64,000 nucleotides of DNA from G963691885 sp963691885 (GCA_963691885.1 OY829843.1:2852001-2916000); one strand, 5' to 3'; numbered from the stretch's first letter, positions 34,473 through 43,108 are shown. Numbers and translations are program-made. The notes: generated by a model not told the origin, from the sequence alone.

Positions 34473-35381
34473 TCAGTTAAGCCGTGTACCGCGCTGAAAC
34501 AGATACATGGCAAGTGCAATCAACCCGCCAGCAATCGCGATATTCGGCGGCAGGCTCTCGGCGAAGATAGCGACCCCCATGATCGGACCTGCTATGGCCG
34601 CGACCGACCCGATCTGACTGAGATAGACGGGTCCCGCCAGTTTCTGGAGGACGAAATAGGCGATGTAGAGCGCACTAAAGACCAGGATCTGGCCGATCAG
34701 AAGGCCCAAAACGCTGTTACCTTGGAACACGGAAAACAGGGCGCTGAAGCCGTCGGCCAATGCGAAGGGCAGAATAAACAGAGCGGAACCGAACAGCATG
34801 AAGGAGGCCAGAACGATGGGGGAGACACCGACCGGCCAGCGCAAGGTCCGATAGATGTTGCCAACGGCAATAACGATGGGTGCAGCAAGGGCAAGGGCCA
34901 CCCAAATGAAGGGGGCATCGCCCACCGAGGCTTTTGAAAATCCCAGGATAACCCCACCCGCCAGACCGGTGAGCACGCCGAGCGCCCTGAGCATGACCAT
35001 ACCCTCCATGCGCAGACAAAGTGCGATGATATAGGTCACAAGGATCGGGAATGCATAGGTCAATGAGATGAAACCGGCCCCGACATGGTTGACCGCCAGA
35101 AAGCCAATCGCATTGGGCAGGGCGAATAGAAATCCGGCTGCCAGACCGTATTCAAGGGTCCGCCGGTTTAGAGCGGTATCTTCCCGCCTGAAGCGCGCAA
35201 TCAAGAAAAGTGTAATCGATGCGCCGAGCATGGCAAAAAACAGAAAGGGCATGGCCTGCGCCCCTTCTATTATTGCCGCCTTACCAACGATGAGTGAGAA
35301 GGCCAACAGAGTCCCGACAAAGGTCAGGAGACCCAGAGCGGCCAGGTTGGAAACCGGTTTGGTCGTTGTTGTTCCTGTCAT
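34473..35381 (-). CDS. DMT superfamily transporter (EamA family)
   Basis: A 302-residue membrane protein with about 10 hydrophobic segments in two EamA halves (LAALGLLTFVGTLLAFSLIV to GVILGF, and FIWVALALAAPIVIAVGNIY to AMYLFQ). Such proteins usually export amino acids or metabolites. The start is ambiguous between ATGs at 35384 and 35381; the open frame upstream is not family-like. It is divergent from a marR gene over a MarR-type dyad, so it is likely controlled by that regulator. Confidence 0.85.
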   Translation of the reverse strand: MTGTTTTKPVSNLAALGLLTFVGTLLAFSLIVGKAAIIEGAQAMPFLFFAMLGASITLFLIARFRREDTALNRRTLEYGLAAGFLFALPNAIGFLAVNHVGAGFISLTYAFPILVTYIIALCLRMEGMVMLRALGVLTGLAGGVILGFSKASVGDAPFIWVALALAAPIVIAVGNIYRTLRWPVGVSPIVLASFMLFGSALFILPFALADGFSALFSVFQGNSVLGLLIGQILVFSALYIAYFVLQKLAGPVYLSQIGSVAAIAGPIMGVAIFAESLPPNIAIAGGLIALAMYLFQRGTRLN

Positions 35382-35463
35382 CATTCTATCCGTTGTTTTT
35401 ACCGCCGACCGGAATGTTCTTGGCATTTGACTGCGTCGATGTAGAATGTATCTAGGTATTAAG

Positions 35464-35481
35464 TATCTTAACGTCAAGATA
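35464..35481. promoter_or_regulatory. MarR-type operator dyad TATCTT-N6-AAGATA
   Basis: The 18-base site TATCTTAACGTCAAGATA is symmetric at 8 of 9 positions and matches the usual shape of MarR-family operators. It ends 7 bases before the marR ATG, in the gap shared with the divergent DMT transporter, so it probably gives autoregulation and control of the transporter. Confidence 0.7.
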
Positions 35482-35488
35482 AATTAAG

Positions 35489-36022
35489 ATGATGGAAGAT
35501 TTTCAGGATCGGGCGGCACTGGCCCTGCGCCAATGGAGAGCTGAACTGCCGGGACAAGATTTGCTGCCCATGGCCGTTCTTGGTCGGTTGAGCGAAGCGA
35601 CTCAATTAATTGCCCGTGGTCATACAGACCCTGTCTTTGCGGGCTTTGGACTGCAAGCGGGTGAGTTTGATGTTTTGGCAACGCTGCGCAGGTCGGGCGC
35701 GCCCTATACATTGTCACCGACGGAACTTTATGGCGCGACCATGATTTCCTCTGGCGGGATGACAAATCGGTTGGACCGTCTGGAGAAAGCGGGCCTGATT
35801 GAGAGGAAGCCAAACCCGGATGACCGCCGATCCATGCTGGTGGCGCTCACAGAAGCGGGGTGGCGGCTTATCAATGATGCGGTTCTGGCCCATATTGTGA
35901 ACCAGCATCGGATCCTGTCTGGACTGACACGGCAGGAGCAGGAGGATTTGGCCAGGCTTCTTGGTAAGGTAATCGAAAGTGTCCAGGACCCAGTTGAGGA
36001 TCTGGACGAGGGGAAAGGATAG
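35489..36022 (+). CDS. MarR family transcriptional regulator
   Basis: A 177-residue MarR regulator. The winged helix is visible as YTLSPTELYGATMISSGGMT, NRLDRLEKAGLIERKPNPDD and RRSMLVALTEAG (residues about 72-130), flanked by dimerisation helices. Effectors are usually phenolic or other small molecules that relieve repression. The operator just upstream is probably its own. A second ATG lies one codon in. The cupin gene follows 3 bases downstream, an operon. Confidence 0.92.
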   Translation: MMEDFQDRAALALRQWRAELPGQDLLPMAVLGRLSEATQLIARGHTDPVFAGFGLQAGEFDVLATLRRSGAPYTLSPTELYGATMISSGGMTNRLDRLEKAGLIERKPNPDDRRSMLVALTEAGWRLINDAVLAHIVNQHRILSGLTRQEQEDLARLLGKVIESVQDPVEDLDEGKG

Positions 36023-36025
36023 ATC

Positions 36026-36331
36026 ATGTGCAGCGACTCTAAATCCGGGGCGGCTATTCCGACCATCTTTATCGAAAATGAAAGGACCCGGGTCACGGAA
36101 TGGCGCTTTAAGGAAAAGGGCGACAACACGGGCTGGCATCGTCACGAATACGACTATGTCGTCGTACCCCTGTTCGACGGGGTTTTAGAAATCGCTGACG
36201 CAGAGGGTAATATCACGAAAGCGCAACTAACCAACGGTGTTCCCTATTTCCGGGATCTCGGCGTTGAGCACGACGTGATCAATGGGAACGACTTTGAATG
36301 CGCGTTTATTGAGGTCGAATTCCTGAAATAA
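36026..36331 (+). CDS. Small cupin-domain protein
   Basis: A 101-residue single-cupin protein. Motif 1 is DNTGWHRHEYDYVVVPLFDG with two metal-ligand His and Glu; motif 2 is reduced (YFRDLGVEHDVIN). Such proteins bind a metal and may act as small-molecule isomerases, dioxygenases or sensors; no specific reaction can be given. Co-transcribed with marR (3-base gap), which suggests that it handles or senses the same compound. Confidence 0.8.
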   Translation: MCSDSKSGAAIPTIFIENERTRVTEWRFKEKGDNTGWHRHEYDYVVVPLFDGVLEIADAEGNITKAQLTNGVPYFRDLGVEHDVINGNDFECAFIEVEFLK

Positions 36332-36338
36332 GTCAGGA

Positions 36339-36854
36339 TCAGAAAAGGCTGGCCTGGAAACCTGCCGCCCCCTCATGTTCCAGCAGATAGCGCTTCGTCT
36401 CCACACCACCGCCGAAGCCGGTGAGAGAGTTGTCCGACCCGATCACCCGGTGACACGGAACAACAATCGGGATCGGGTTTGTTCCATTGGCCAGACCGAC
36501 CGCACGGCTGGCACCGGGATTGTTTAGCTTTCGGGCAATGTCACCGTAAGAGCAGGTTTCGCCAAATGGAATTTCCAGCAAGGAATTCCAGACAGAATTC
36601 TGAAAATCACTTCCGGAAAAAATGATGGGCAGGTCAAAGACCGTCAACTCGCCTGCGAAATAGGCGTTCAGCTGTTTCGATGTTTCCGGAAAAAAACCAG
36701 GCCGCTTGACCCAGTTTTCAAAGGGTTTGACGGTGGTCTTGCCGGTCGGAAAACTGATGACGTGAAGATGGGTGTCATCCCCGGCAACCAACAGCGGGCC
36801 AACCGGACTGTCGAGATAGTCATAGCAGAGATCGATCGGGGGAATGTGTTTCAC
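36339..36854 (-). CDS. ogt: Methylated-DNA-protein-cysteine methyltransferase
   Basis: A 171-residue suicide DNA-repair protein removing methyl groups from O6-methylguanine and O4-methylthymine. The acceptor Cys is in IPIVVPCHRVIGSD near residue 128, with the preceding DNA-binding helix (SYGDIARKLNNPGASRAVGL) and the following LTGFGGGVETKRYLLEHEG. Length and motifs fit Ogt/AdaB. Its start overlaps the stop of the ada-type gene upstream by 4 bases (ATGA), so the pair is translationally coupled. Confidence 0.93.
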   Translation of the reverse strand: MKHIPPIDLCYDYLDSPVGPLLVAGDDTHLHVISFPTGKTTVKPFENWVKRPGFFPETSKQLNAYFAGELTVFDLPIIFSGSDFQNSVWNSLLEIPFGETCSYGDIARKLNNPGASRAVGLANGTNPIPIVVPCHRVIGSDNSLTGFGGGVETKRYLLEHEGAAGFQASLF

Positions 36855-37456
36855 GCGTTCGGCCCGACCGGTTCCAGCGCCCTTTCATGTACGCGGTGAC
36901 CCTTTCCCCGGCAGGCGGTGGGTGGCCTGCCGTATAGCTCTCGAAAGACGGCATTGAAGCGGCGCAGGCTGCCAAAGCCGGCTTTTTCAGCAATCTCTGC
37001 CATTGAGAGCTCGGTGTCGTCCAAAAGCCGCTTGGCACGATGAAGACGCGCGGTTTTCGCGGCTTGGACAGGGCTGGCTCCCAGGTGTTTGTGAAACAGG
37101 CGGGAGAGTTGACGCGGACCCATGCCAAGCCGCCCGGCCAGATCAGTGACAGTCCCGCCGTTGTCCAGTGCACCATCGTTGATCAGGCGCATGGCCCGAT
37201 CCACGCTGGTCTTTGTACCGTTCCAGGCTGGACTGAAGGGTGCGGTTTCAGGGCGGCAGCGCAGGCAGGGGCGATAGCCTGCCTGTTCAGCCGCGGCGGC
37301 GGTCGGGTAATAAGTTACGTTACGGCTTAGCGGCTGTTTTACCGGACAGACGCTGCGGCAATAGATACGCGTTGTTTTCACAGCCGTGAAGAACTTGCCA
37401 TCATAGGCGGGGTCGCGACGATAGCGGGCCGCCTCACAGGTTTCAAAATCAAGCAT
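36851..37456 (-). CDS. adaA: Ada-type methyl-phosphotriester sensor/AraC regulator (AdaA-like)
   Basis: A 201-residue protein that has the N-terminal zinc domain of Ada (residues about 1-75: RDPAYDGKFFTAVKTTRIYC, RSVCPVKQP, CLRCRPE; one Cys accepts methyl from phosphotriesters) followed by an AraC-type HTH (about 90-180: TVTDLAGRLGMGPRQLSRLF, SMAEIAEKAGFGSLRRFNAV). It lacks the C-terminal methyltransferase, which is separate (ogt), as in Bacillus adaA/adaB. On methylation it would activate its own operon. Start at ATG 37456 (MLDFETCEAARYRRD); an upstream ATG at 37510 would add 18 residues. Confidence 0.88.
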   Translation of the reverse strand: MLDFETCEAARYRRDPAYDGKFFTAVKTTRIYCRSVCPVKQPLSRNVTYYPTAAAAEQAGYRPCLRCRPETAPFSPAWNGTKTSVDRAMRLINDGALDNGGTVTDLAGRLGMGPRQLSRLFHKHLGASPVQAAKTARLHRAKRLLDDTELSMAEIAEKAGFGSLRRFNAVFRELYGRPPTACRGKGHRVHERALEPVGPNA

Positions 37457-37533
37457 GAGACAAGTGTAACCGTGGTTGGGTTTGTGGTCGAGGCCACATG
37501 GGGGTATCACGTCCGAAAATGACGGGGAATGAG

Positions 37534-38004
37534 ATGCTGGTTCGAGAAATGCAGGCCGATGACGCGGACCTTCTTGAGAGGGTCATGTATGATGCCGTGC
37601 ATATCGGTGCAGCTGGTGCCTACAGTAGTGAACAACGGGCCGCCTGGTTGCCGGCGCCGCCAACCGGCCCGGCCTGGCGTGATCGATTGTTCGGGCAAAC
37701 CTGCTTAGTTGCGGAAGTAGAAGGCGTGGTCCTGGGGTTTATGACGCTGTCGGGTGACGGATTGATCGATCTCGCCTTTGTTCATCCAGACCATATTGGT
37801 CGGGGGGTCGCATACGCCCTTTATCAAGCGGTTCTGGAGCAGGCGAAAGCGTTCAAGATTCCCTGTTTGAGGACAGAGGCCAGCTTAATGGCAAAACCCT
37901 TCTTTACCCGGCAGGGCTGGCATGTTGTGAAACAGCAGAAAGTGGATTGTCATGGTGTTCAGCTGACAAACTTCCTGATGGAATTCTGGTTAGGCGCCGA
38001 TTAA
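37534..38004 (+). CDS. GNAT family N-acetyltransferase (1)
   Basis: A 156-residue GNAT enzyme that would transfer an acetyl group from acetyl-CoA to an unknown amine. The CoA-binding loop is FVHPDHIGRGVAYALYQAV, preceded by the beta-4 strand GLIDLAFV, and the C-terminal FFTRQGWHVVKQQ is typical. Start at 37534 is preferred over 37519 and 37498 by an upstream GGGGA; other starts cannot be excluded. Its stop overlaps that of the next, convergent GNAT gene by 4 bases. Confidence 0.85.
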   Translation: MLVREMQADDADLLERVMYDAVHIGAAGAYSSEQRAAWLPAPPTGPAWRDRLFGQTCLVAEVEGVVLGFMTLSGDGLIDLAFVHPDHIGRGVAYALYQAVLEQAKAFKIPCLRTEASLMAKPFFTRQGWHVVKQQKVDCHGVQLTNFLMEFWLGAD

Positions 38005-38462
38005 CCCGCCAGGGATCGGGTCATGAAAAGGCTGTGGGGATCCAGCTGGTAAGACCCGAACGGCCCGCATTCTGTGAACCCGTTGCGGCTGTAGAGCGTC
38101 TGCGCCGCCGTGAAGTGATGGGTGCTTCCCGTTTCCAGACTGAGGTGGTTGTAACCCCGTGTCCGGGCCGTTTCCACAACATGCTTCAACAGGGTCGCCG
38201 CCACGCCGCGTCCGCGATAGGCGGCGGCCGTGTGCATGGATTTGATCTCACCATGGTCGGCTTCAATTTCCTTTAAAGCCCCACAACCGGCCAGTGTCTC
38301 ACCGTCCCAAACCGTCCAGAACGTGATCTCGGGCACCCGCAAGGCGTCCAGGTCGAGGGCGTGGACAGATTCCGGCGGTGAGATTGCCCGCATATGGTCG
38401 AGATGGGTTTCCAACAAGGCCTGGATTTCGGGTCCTCGAAGGTCATCAATCCGGATCTGCAT
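38001..38462 (-). CDS. GNAT family N-acetyltransferase (2)
   Basis: A 153-residue acetyltransferase: GCGALKEIEADHGEIKSMHT leads into the CoA loop YRGRGVAATLLKHVVETART, with the terminal YSRNGFTECGPFGSY. This pattern is common in PhnO/YhbS-like GNATs. ATG 38462 (MQIRIDDLRGPEIQ) is chosen because it fits the family; the open frame continues another 50 codons upstream into the divergent gap. Substrate unknown. Confidence 0.87.
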   Translation of the reverse strand: MQIRIDDLRGPEIQALLETHLDHMRAISPPESVHALDLDALRVPEITFWTVWDGETLAGCGALKEIEADHGEIKSMHTAAAYRGRGVAATLLKHVVETARTRGYNHLSLETGSTHHFTAAQTLYSRNGFTECGPFGSYQLDPHSLFMTRSLAG

Positions 38463-38542
38463 GGGGGCTCCTTTCGCCACTGACTGTCCTGAAATGTGAT
38501 TTAGCGGTATTCTGAAACAGATGAAAACCGGAACCAAGACCA

Positions 38543-38989
38543 ATGCGCTATGAAATTCGAAAAGCCCGGCCGGAAGATCGAGACGCTTTGGCGGAAATTC
38601 GCGTTGCCGCAATGCGGCCCAGTCTGGAGGATGCGGGTCGATATGACCCCGTGGAGGTGAAGCAACGCCTTATACGCAGCTTTGTTCCAGACGAAACGGT
38701 TGTTTTCGAAAAGGACGGAACAATCCTGGGATTTTATGTTCTGAATGATGAAGGCGACCACCTGTATCTCAACCATATCTATGTTGATCCCACCTTTCAG
38801 GGCGAAGGGATCGGCTCTGAGATGTTGGGACATGCGATTGAACTCAGTAACAAGCGCGCCATTCCCATTCGTCTGCAAGCGCTGAAGGGCAGCCCGGCCA
38901 ACCAGTTTAATAAGACCAATGGTTTCGTTGAGACGGGAGAGGAGCTCTACAATATTCATTATGAGCGCCCGCCGGATGACATTGGCTGA
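38543..38989 (+). CDS. GNAT family N-acetyltransferase (3)
   Basis: A 148-residue GNAT starting MRYEIRKARPEDRDALAEIR. The acetyl-CoA segment is LNHIYVDPTFQGEGIGSEML, and the C-terminal FNKTNGFVETGEELYNIHYE resembles RimI-like enzymes. Third acetyltransferase gene in 1.5 kb; they are not alike enough to look like recent duplicates. Substrate unknown. Confidence 0.87.
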   Translation: MRYEIRKARPEDRDALAEIRVAAMRPSLEDAGRYDPVEVKQRLIRSFVPDETVVFEKDGTILGFYVLNDEGDHLYLNHIYVDPTFQGEGIGSEMLGHAIELSNKRAIPIRLQALKGSPANQFNKTNGFVETGEELYNIHYERPPDDIG

Positions 38990-39008
38990 TCTTCCACTTC
39001 TGCAGTGT

Positions 39009-39341
39009 ATGGCCTTAATTACTGAATTGGGGAATACTGCATCCAGATACCGTAATTCAGTTGGTTCTGATGTCGAAAGGACGCTGATGGGGCATGCGAA
39101 TAAAGTGATGAAGTCGATCAATAATCCTCAACAGGACCGTTGCGTCGATATTTTTATGTCACCGGATGGGACGTTTGGATTTGGGGAATTCCGCCGTGAC
39201 GTGGAAACGGGGGAAGGGTGGTTCCCTGTGGGTATGCATGCAGCCCCTGTTTATCCCGATTTTGACGCGGCGATGGCAGAAGCCTTGGCAAATGTGTCCT
39301 GGTTATTTGAAAGTCTTACCAAAGAATTAAAGAAAAATTAG
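39009..39341 (+). CDS. Hypothetical small protein
   Basis: A 110-residue protein that I do not recognise, read from ATG 39009. It contains RCVDIFMSPDGTFGFGEFRR and an amphipathic C-terminal helix (DAAMAEALANVSWLFESLTK). No signal peptide or membrane segment. Upstream in-frame ATGs at 38961 and 38976 would overlap the preceding GNAT gene, and the lack of a clear ribosome site leaves the start unsure. Confidence 0.55.
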   Translation: MALITELGNTASRYRNSVGSDVERTLMGHANKVMKSINNPQQDRCVDIFMSPDGTFGFGEFRRDVETGEGWFPVGMHAAPVYPDFDAAMAEALANVSWLFESLTKELKKN

Positions 39342-39406
39342 GAAAATTAACCGAAAAGACTGGTTCAACTAAAGAGCCGAAACCGGTCACAACAGGCAGG
39401 GTCACA

Positions 39407-40837
39407 ATGGACAGTGAAGAATTTCGAAAACAGGCGCATATCATGGTCGACTGGATGGCCGACTATATGGCCAATGTCGGGGATTATCCGGTGCGCGCTC
39501 AGGTGAAGCCAGGGGAAATCGCCGCACTGTTGCCGGAGGAACCACCGAAGGCCGGTGAGCCGATGGAAGAAATCTTTGAGGATTTCAAGCGCGACATCGT
39601 ACCTGGCATGACCCATTGGCAGCATCCGAATTTCTTTGCCTATTTCTCTGCAAATTCCAGCCCACCGTCTGTGCTTGCTGAAATGCTGACGGCAACGATG
39701 GGCGCCCAATGCATGTTGTGGCAGACATCGCCCGCTGCGACCGAGATGGAAACCCGGGTCCTCGACTGGTTGCGCCAGATGACCGGCTTGCCTGAGGGAC
39801 TGACCGGGGTTATTCAGGATTCCGCTTCCGGGGCGATTTTATGCGCCATTCTGACGGCGCGCGAAAGGGTGACCGGTTGGGCGGTCAATGAAAAAGGGTT
39901 GGAAGGGCAGGACCTGCTGACCGCTTACACCTCTGTTGAGACGCATTCAGCGACGGAGAAAGGCATCAAGATTGCCGGAATGGGTGCGGAAAACCTGCGT
40001 AAGGTTCCGGTCGACGAGAAGTTCAAAATGCGCGCAGACGCGCTTGAGGACATGATCAAGGCTGATATTGATGCGGGGATGAAACCGACCATCGTGATCG
40101 TTTCATTGGGGGCAACCGGTGTCGGCGCGATTGATCCACTCCGCGCGATTGGTGAGATCTGCGACAAATATGGTATTTTCCTGCATGTGGATGCGGCTTG
40201 GGCCGGCAGTGCCTGGATCCTGAAGGAAACCCGCTGGATGCTCGACGGCATTGAATATGCCGACAGTGTTGTCTTCAATCCGCATAAATGGATGTTCACG
40301 AATTTCGACTGTTCCGCCCATTATGTTAAGGAGCCGGATGACTTGATCCGTACCCTGACCATTTTGCCTGAATTCCTCAAATCAAGAGAACAGGGAGAAG
40401 TGATCGACTATCGTGATTGGTCCGTTCCGCTGGGCCGCCGGTTCCGGGCGCTGAAGCTTTGGTTTGTGATCCGTTACTACGGGGTCAAGGGCCTCGGCGA
40501 GATGATCGATTATCACATCGAGATGGCCGAGGAACTGGAACATCGGGTCATCATGCATCGCGACTTTGAGCTGGTTGCCCCGCGCTCTCTGGCGCTCGTG
40601 GTGTTTCGGGCCCATCCCGCAAAAATCACTGACGAAGCGGAACTCGACGCCTTGAACGCGAAACTTCTGACCACGTTGAACGACAGCGGCAAGGTGTATC
40701 TGACCCAAACCCGCGTGAACGGGAAATTTGCGATCCGGTTCAATATTGGCCAGACCAACACCCAGGAAGACCACGTGCGGGACGCCTGGACCTTCGTGAT
40801 GGAAACCCTGGAGGCGATCAAGAAAGAGGCGGCATAA
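39407..40837 (+). CDS. Pyridoxal-dependent aromatic-L-amino-acid decarboxylase
   Basis: A 476-residue group II decarboxylase. Features: the N-terminal helix FRKQAHIMVDWMADYMANVG, the substrate-region segment MTHWQHPNFFAYFSANSSPP, the PLP His in the HVDAAWAGSAW strand, and the PLP-binding Lys in VFNPHKWMFTNFDCS. It decarboxylates aromatic amino acids (DOPA, Trp, Tyr or Phe) to amines; which one cannot be told. The length matches animal DOPA decarboxylases and bacterial relatives. It appears to be monocistronic. Confidence 0.92.
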   Translation: MDSEEFRKQAHIMVDWMADYMANVGDYPVRAQVKPGEIAALLPEEPPKAGEPMEEIFEDFKRDIVPGMTHWQHPNFFAYFSANSSPPSVLAEMLTATMGAQCMLWQTSPAATEMETRVLDWLRQMTGLPEGLTGVIQDSASGAILCAILTARERVTGWAVNEKGLEGQDLLTAYTSVETHSATEKGIKIAGMGAENLRKVPVDEKFKMRADALEDMIKADIDAGMKPTIVIVSLGATGVGAIDPLRAIGEICDKYGIFLHVDAAWAGSAWILKETRWMLDGIEYADSVVFNPHKWMFTNFDCSAHYVKEPDDLIRTLTILPEFLKSREQGEVIDYRDWSVPLGRRFRALKLWFVIRYYGVKGLGEMIDYHIEMAEELEHRVIMHRDFELVAPRSLALVVFRAHPAKITDEAELDALNAKLLTTLNDSGKVYLTQTRVNGKFAIRFNIGQTNTQEDHVRDAWTFVMETLEAIKKEAA

Positions 40838-40853
40838 CCTTCCTCTTTCGGGG

Positions 40854-41339
40854 TCAGTTCATACCCGTGTTTGAGCCACCCATTTCCGAGCCGCCAGTCT
40901 GGCGACGCATTTCCTGTTGTCGCATCGGCATGGCATCAATCAGGGTATAAAGGTCGGTTTGCAAAGGTACAGGCGTTGTGCTGCGCATTTTGACGCCGCC
41001 ATCCTTTCCAACCAGAGCGACGGCAAACCCGGTTGCAGGCAGGCCCAGATGATTGCGCAACGTGCGCGGGCTCAGTCTGGTGCCAAGAATATCTACACGT
41101 TTCCTGGCTTCTCCGACGAACACTTCAAGATCCCGTTCTTTCAGGCCTGCAGGGTCGCGGGACAGCCGGGCCAGTTGCTCGTTCAGTTCAAACCGGGAGG
41201 TCTGGTCCCCAAACACGAAGAACAGCCTTTTCTTCCATAGATACGCGTCAAGAATTTCCGCTGTCTCGGCTGTTGCTGCCGGGCTTATGGCAAGGCTAGC
41301 CAACAAAATGGCCAAACCAAGGGCTGTTTTCCCGATCAT
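40854..41339 (-). CDS. DUF4174 exported protein
   Basis: A 161-residue protein with a Sec signal peptide (ALGLAILLASLAISPAATA, residues about 5-23) and a DUF4174 domain: DAYLWKKRLFFVFGDQTSRF, then LKERDLEVFVGEARKR and the family hallmark AVALVGKDGGVKMRS ending DAMPMRQQEMRR. The fold is thioredoxin-like without a catalytic CxxC. Function unknown. A short Gly/Ser/Met tail follows the domain. Confidence 0.88.
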   Translation of the reverse strand: MIGKTALGLAILLASLAISPAATAETAEILDAYLWKKRLFFVFGDQTSRFELNEQLARLSRDPAGLKERDLEVFVGEARKRVDILGTRLSPRTLRNHLGLPATGFAVALVGKDGGVKMRSTTPVPLQTDLYTLIDAMPMRQQEMRRQTGGSEMGGSNTGMN

Positions 41340-41358
41340 TATATCATGTCCCGTTGTG

Positions 41359-42303
41359 TCATACGGCGGTCAGGGGTGGATGCCCGTCCAGGATATCCAT
41401 GACATAGCGTACCACAGTTTCGCCGCTTCGGCGGGCGGAATCGTGGGTTGCCGCCCCGATATGCGGTGTCGCCAGGAAATTTGGCAAGGTCAGCAGCGGA
41501 TGATCGATCGCCGGGGGTTCGGTCACAAACACGTCGGTTGCCGCAGCAAAGATATGGCCAGAGGTAAGAGCCGTGAACAGGGCCTCCTCATCAACGACAC
41601 CACCGCGCGCCGCATTGATGATGACAGCGCCTTTGGGCATTCGTGCCATGGTTGCCGCATCAATCATGCCCCGTGTTTCCTCGTTCAGGGGCACATGGGT
41701 GACCAGAATGTCGCTGCTTGCGGTCAGGACCTCCAGTGAGCTTGCCCGATCAATATCAAGCTGCTGGAACGGTGCGTCCGTGATGTAGGGATCATAGGCC
41801 GTGACGTGACAGTTGAACCCGTGTTTGAAAATCGGGGCGGTTCGGCGACCGACATTGCCCAGCCCGACAATGCCCACCCGTCGACCGCTGATCTCAAACC
41901 CGCGCCACTGGAACGTGTCGCCCGGCTCACCTTTTCGCATTTCTGCCTCCGCGGCGCGGGTGTTGCGTGCAGATGCAATCGCCATCATGACGGTCAGTTC
42001 AGATACGGATTGTGCATTTGTTCCCGGTGTATTGATCACCGGTATGCCTTTGGCCTTTGCCGCCGCGAGGTCGACGTGATCTACACCAATCCCGTGTTTT
42101 GCGATCACTTTCAGATGCTGCGACCGGGCGATTTTTTCGGCTGTTATAGGGGTTGTACGGGTGATGATCGCGTGTGCTTGTTCCGGCCAGTTCACAATCT
42201 CCGGATCATCGAACCGCACAACCCTGTGCTTCTTTTCAAGCATCTCCATCGCGTGCTCAGCAATAGAGTCGATTACGTAAACACTGAGGCTATCTTCAGT
42301 CAT
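41359..42303 (-). CDS. D-2-hydroxyacid dehydrogenase (PGDH-like)
   Basis: A 314-residue NAD-dependent enzyme. The Rossmann glycine motif is RVGIVGLGNVGRRTAPIF near residue 145; the catalytic Arg lies in NAARGGVVDEE, the Glu in VTEPPAIDHPL and the His in ATPHIGAATHDSAR. The family includes phosphoglycerate dehydrogenase and hydroxypyruvate/glyoxylate reductases; no ACT domain is present, so it is not the long feedback-regulated SerA. It precedes the haloacid dehalogenase with a 28-base gap, so it may act on the 2-hydroxyacid that enzyme makes. Confidence 0.9.
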   Translation of the reverse strand: MTEDSLSVYVIDSIAEHAMEMLEKKHRVVRFDDPEIVNWPEQAHAIITRTTPITAEKIARSQHLKVIAKHGIGVDHVDLAAAKAKGIPVINTPGTNAQSVSELTVMMAIASARNTRAAEAEMRKGEPGDTFQWRGFEISGRRVGIVGLGNVGRRTAPIFKHGFNCHVTAYDPYITDAPFQQLDIDRASSLEVLTASSDILVTHVPLNEETRGMIDAATMARMPKGAVIINAARGGVVDEEALFTALTSGHIFAAATDVFVTEPPAIDHPLLTLPNFLATPHIGAATHDSARRSGETVVRYVMDILDGHPPLTAV

Positions 42304-42331
42304 TATTGCTCTGTCCCAATTGGGTCTTTTC

Positions 42332-43033
42332 TTACAGGTTCAATTGCCGGGCTAGGTCTTCCATGTTTTCCGCGCTATAGGTCCAGTCTTCTTTCGGTTC
42401 CAGATCGATTGTCTGTCCCGGGCCGTGTTCCGTCCGCCGTGCGACAAAGGCTGTTTTCAGACCAAGGGGGCGGGCGGCTTTCAGGTCGTAATTATGGGCG
42501 GCGACCATCATGCATTCGTCCGGTTTCAGGTCGAGCGCCTCTGCCGACTTGAGGTACACATCGGGCGTCGGTTTGAAGTTCTGGGCGGTTTCCGCGCCCA
42601 GGATCGTATCCCAGGGCAGGTTTCCGTTTCTGGCCAGGTTCACCATCAGTGATACATTGCCGTTTGACACGGGTGCGATGATGAAACCCTGCTTCAGGCG
42701 CGCAAGACCGGGCGGTGAGTCCGGCCAGGGCCGCAACCGATGCCACAGCAGGGTGAGGGCCTGTCGTTCGGTCTCGGACACGTCGGTCATCTCAAACTCG
42801 GTCAGGAGCTGGTCGAGGTTCTCCCGGTGTAGAATGTCGAGTTTTACATAGGCCCGCTGACCGTTTCGCACCGCATCCATGGCAGGCTGATACATCGATC
42901 GCCAGCGCACGGCCATGGCCGTCCAGTCCCGCTCCAGACCCTTGGCGATCCCGAATTGGGCGAGGTCTTCGGCAACCGAACTGCGCCAATCCACAACTGT
43001 TCCGAACACATCAAAAAACAGGGCTTTAATCAT
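42332..43033 (-). CDS. Haloacid dehalogenase, type II
   Basis: A 233-residue HAD-superfamily enzyme of the (S)-2-haloacid dehalogenase subfamily. The nucleophile Asp lies in ALFFDVFGTVVDWRSSV, the second motif is APVSNGNVSLMVNLAR, and the final acidic motif region is MMVAAHNYDLKAARPLGLKT. These enzymes convert (S)-2-haloacids to (R)-2-hydroxyacids, which would suit the D-2-hydroxyacid dehydrogenase gene next downstream. Phosphatase activity is an alternative. Confidence 0.88.
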   Translation of the reverse strand: MIKALFFDVFGTVVDWRSSVAEDLAQFGIAKGLERDWTAMAVRWRSMYQPAMDAVRNGQRAYVKLDILHRENLDQLLTEFEMTDVSETERQALTLLWHRLRPWPDSPPGLARLKQGFIIAPVSNGNVSLMVNLARNGNLPWDTILGAETAQNFKPTPDVYLKSAEALDLKPDECMMVAAHNYDLKAARPLGLKTAFVARRTEHGPGQTIDLEPKEDWTYSAENMEDLARQLNL

Positions 43034-43108
43034 GCCAATACTCCTGAAGCCTATTGACGACAGGGTATGTGGTTTGACGCCGATCTAAAAGCGGTGAGTT
43101 GGGGCCGG

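Noticed and set aside
37534..38989. Three adjacent GNAT genes as a possible recent duplication or toxin-antitoxin system
   Set aside because: The three proteins differ widely, are in different orientations, and no RHH or HTH antitoxin partner is present.
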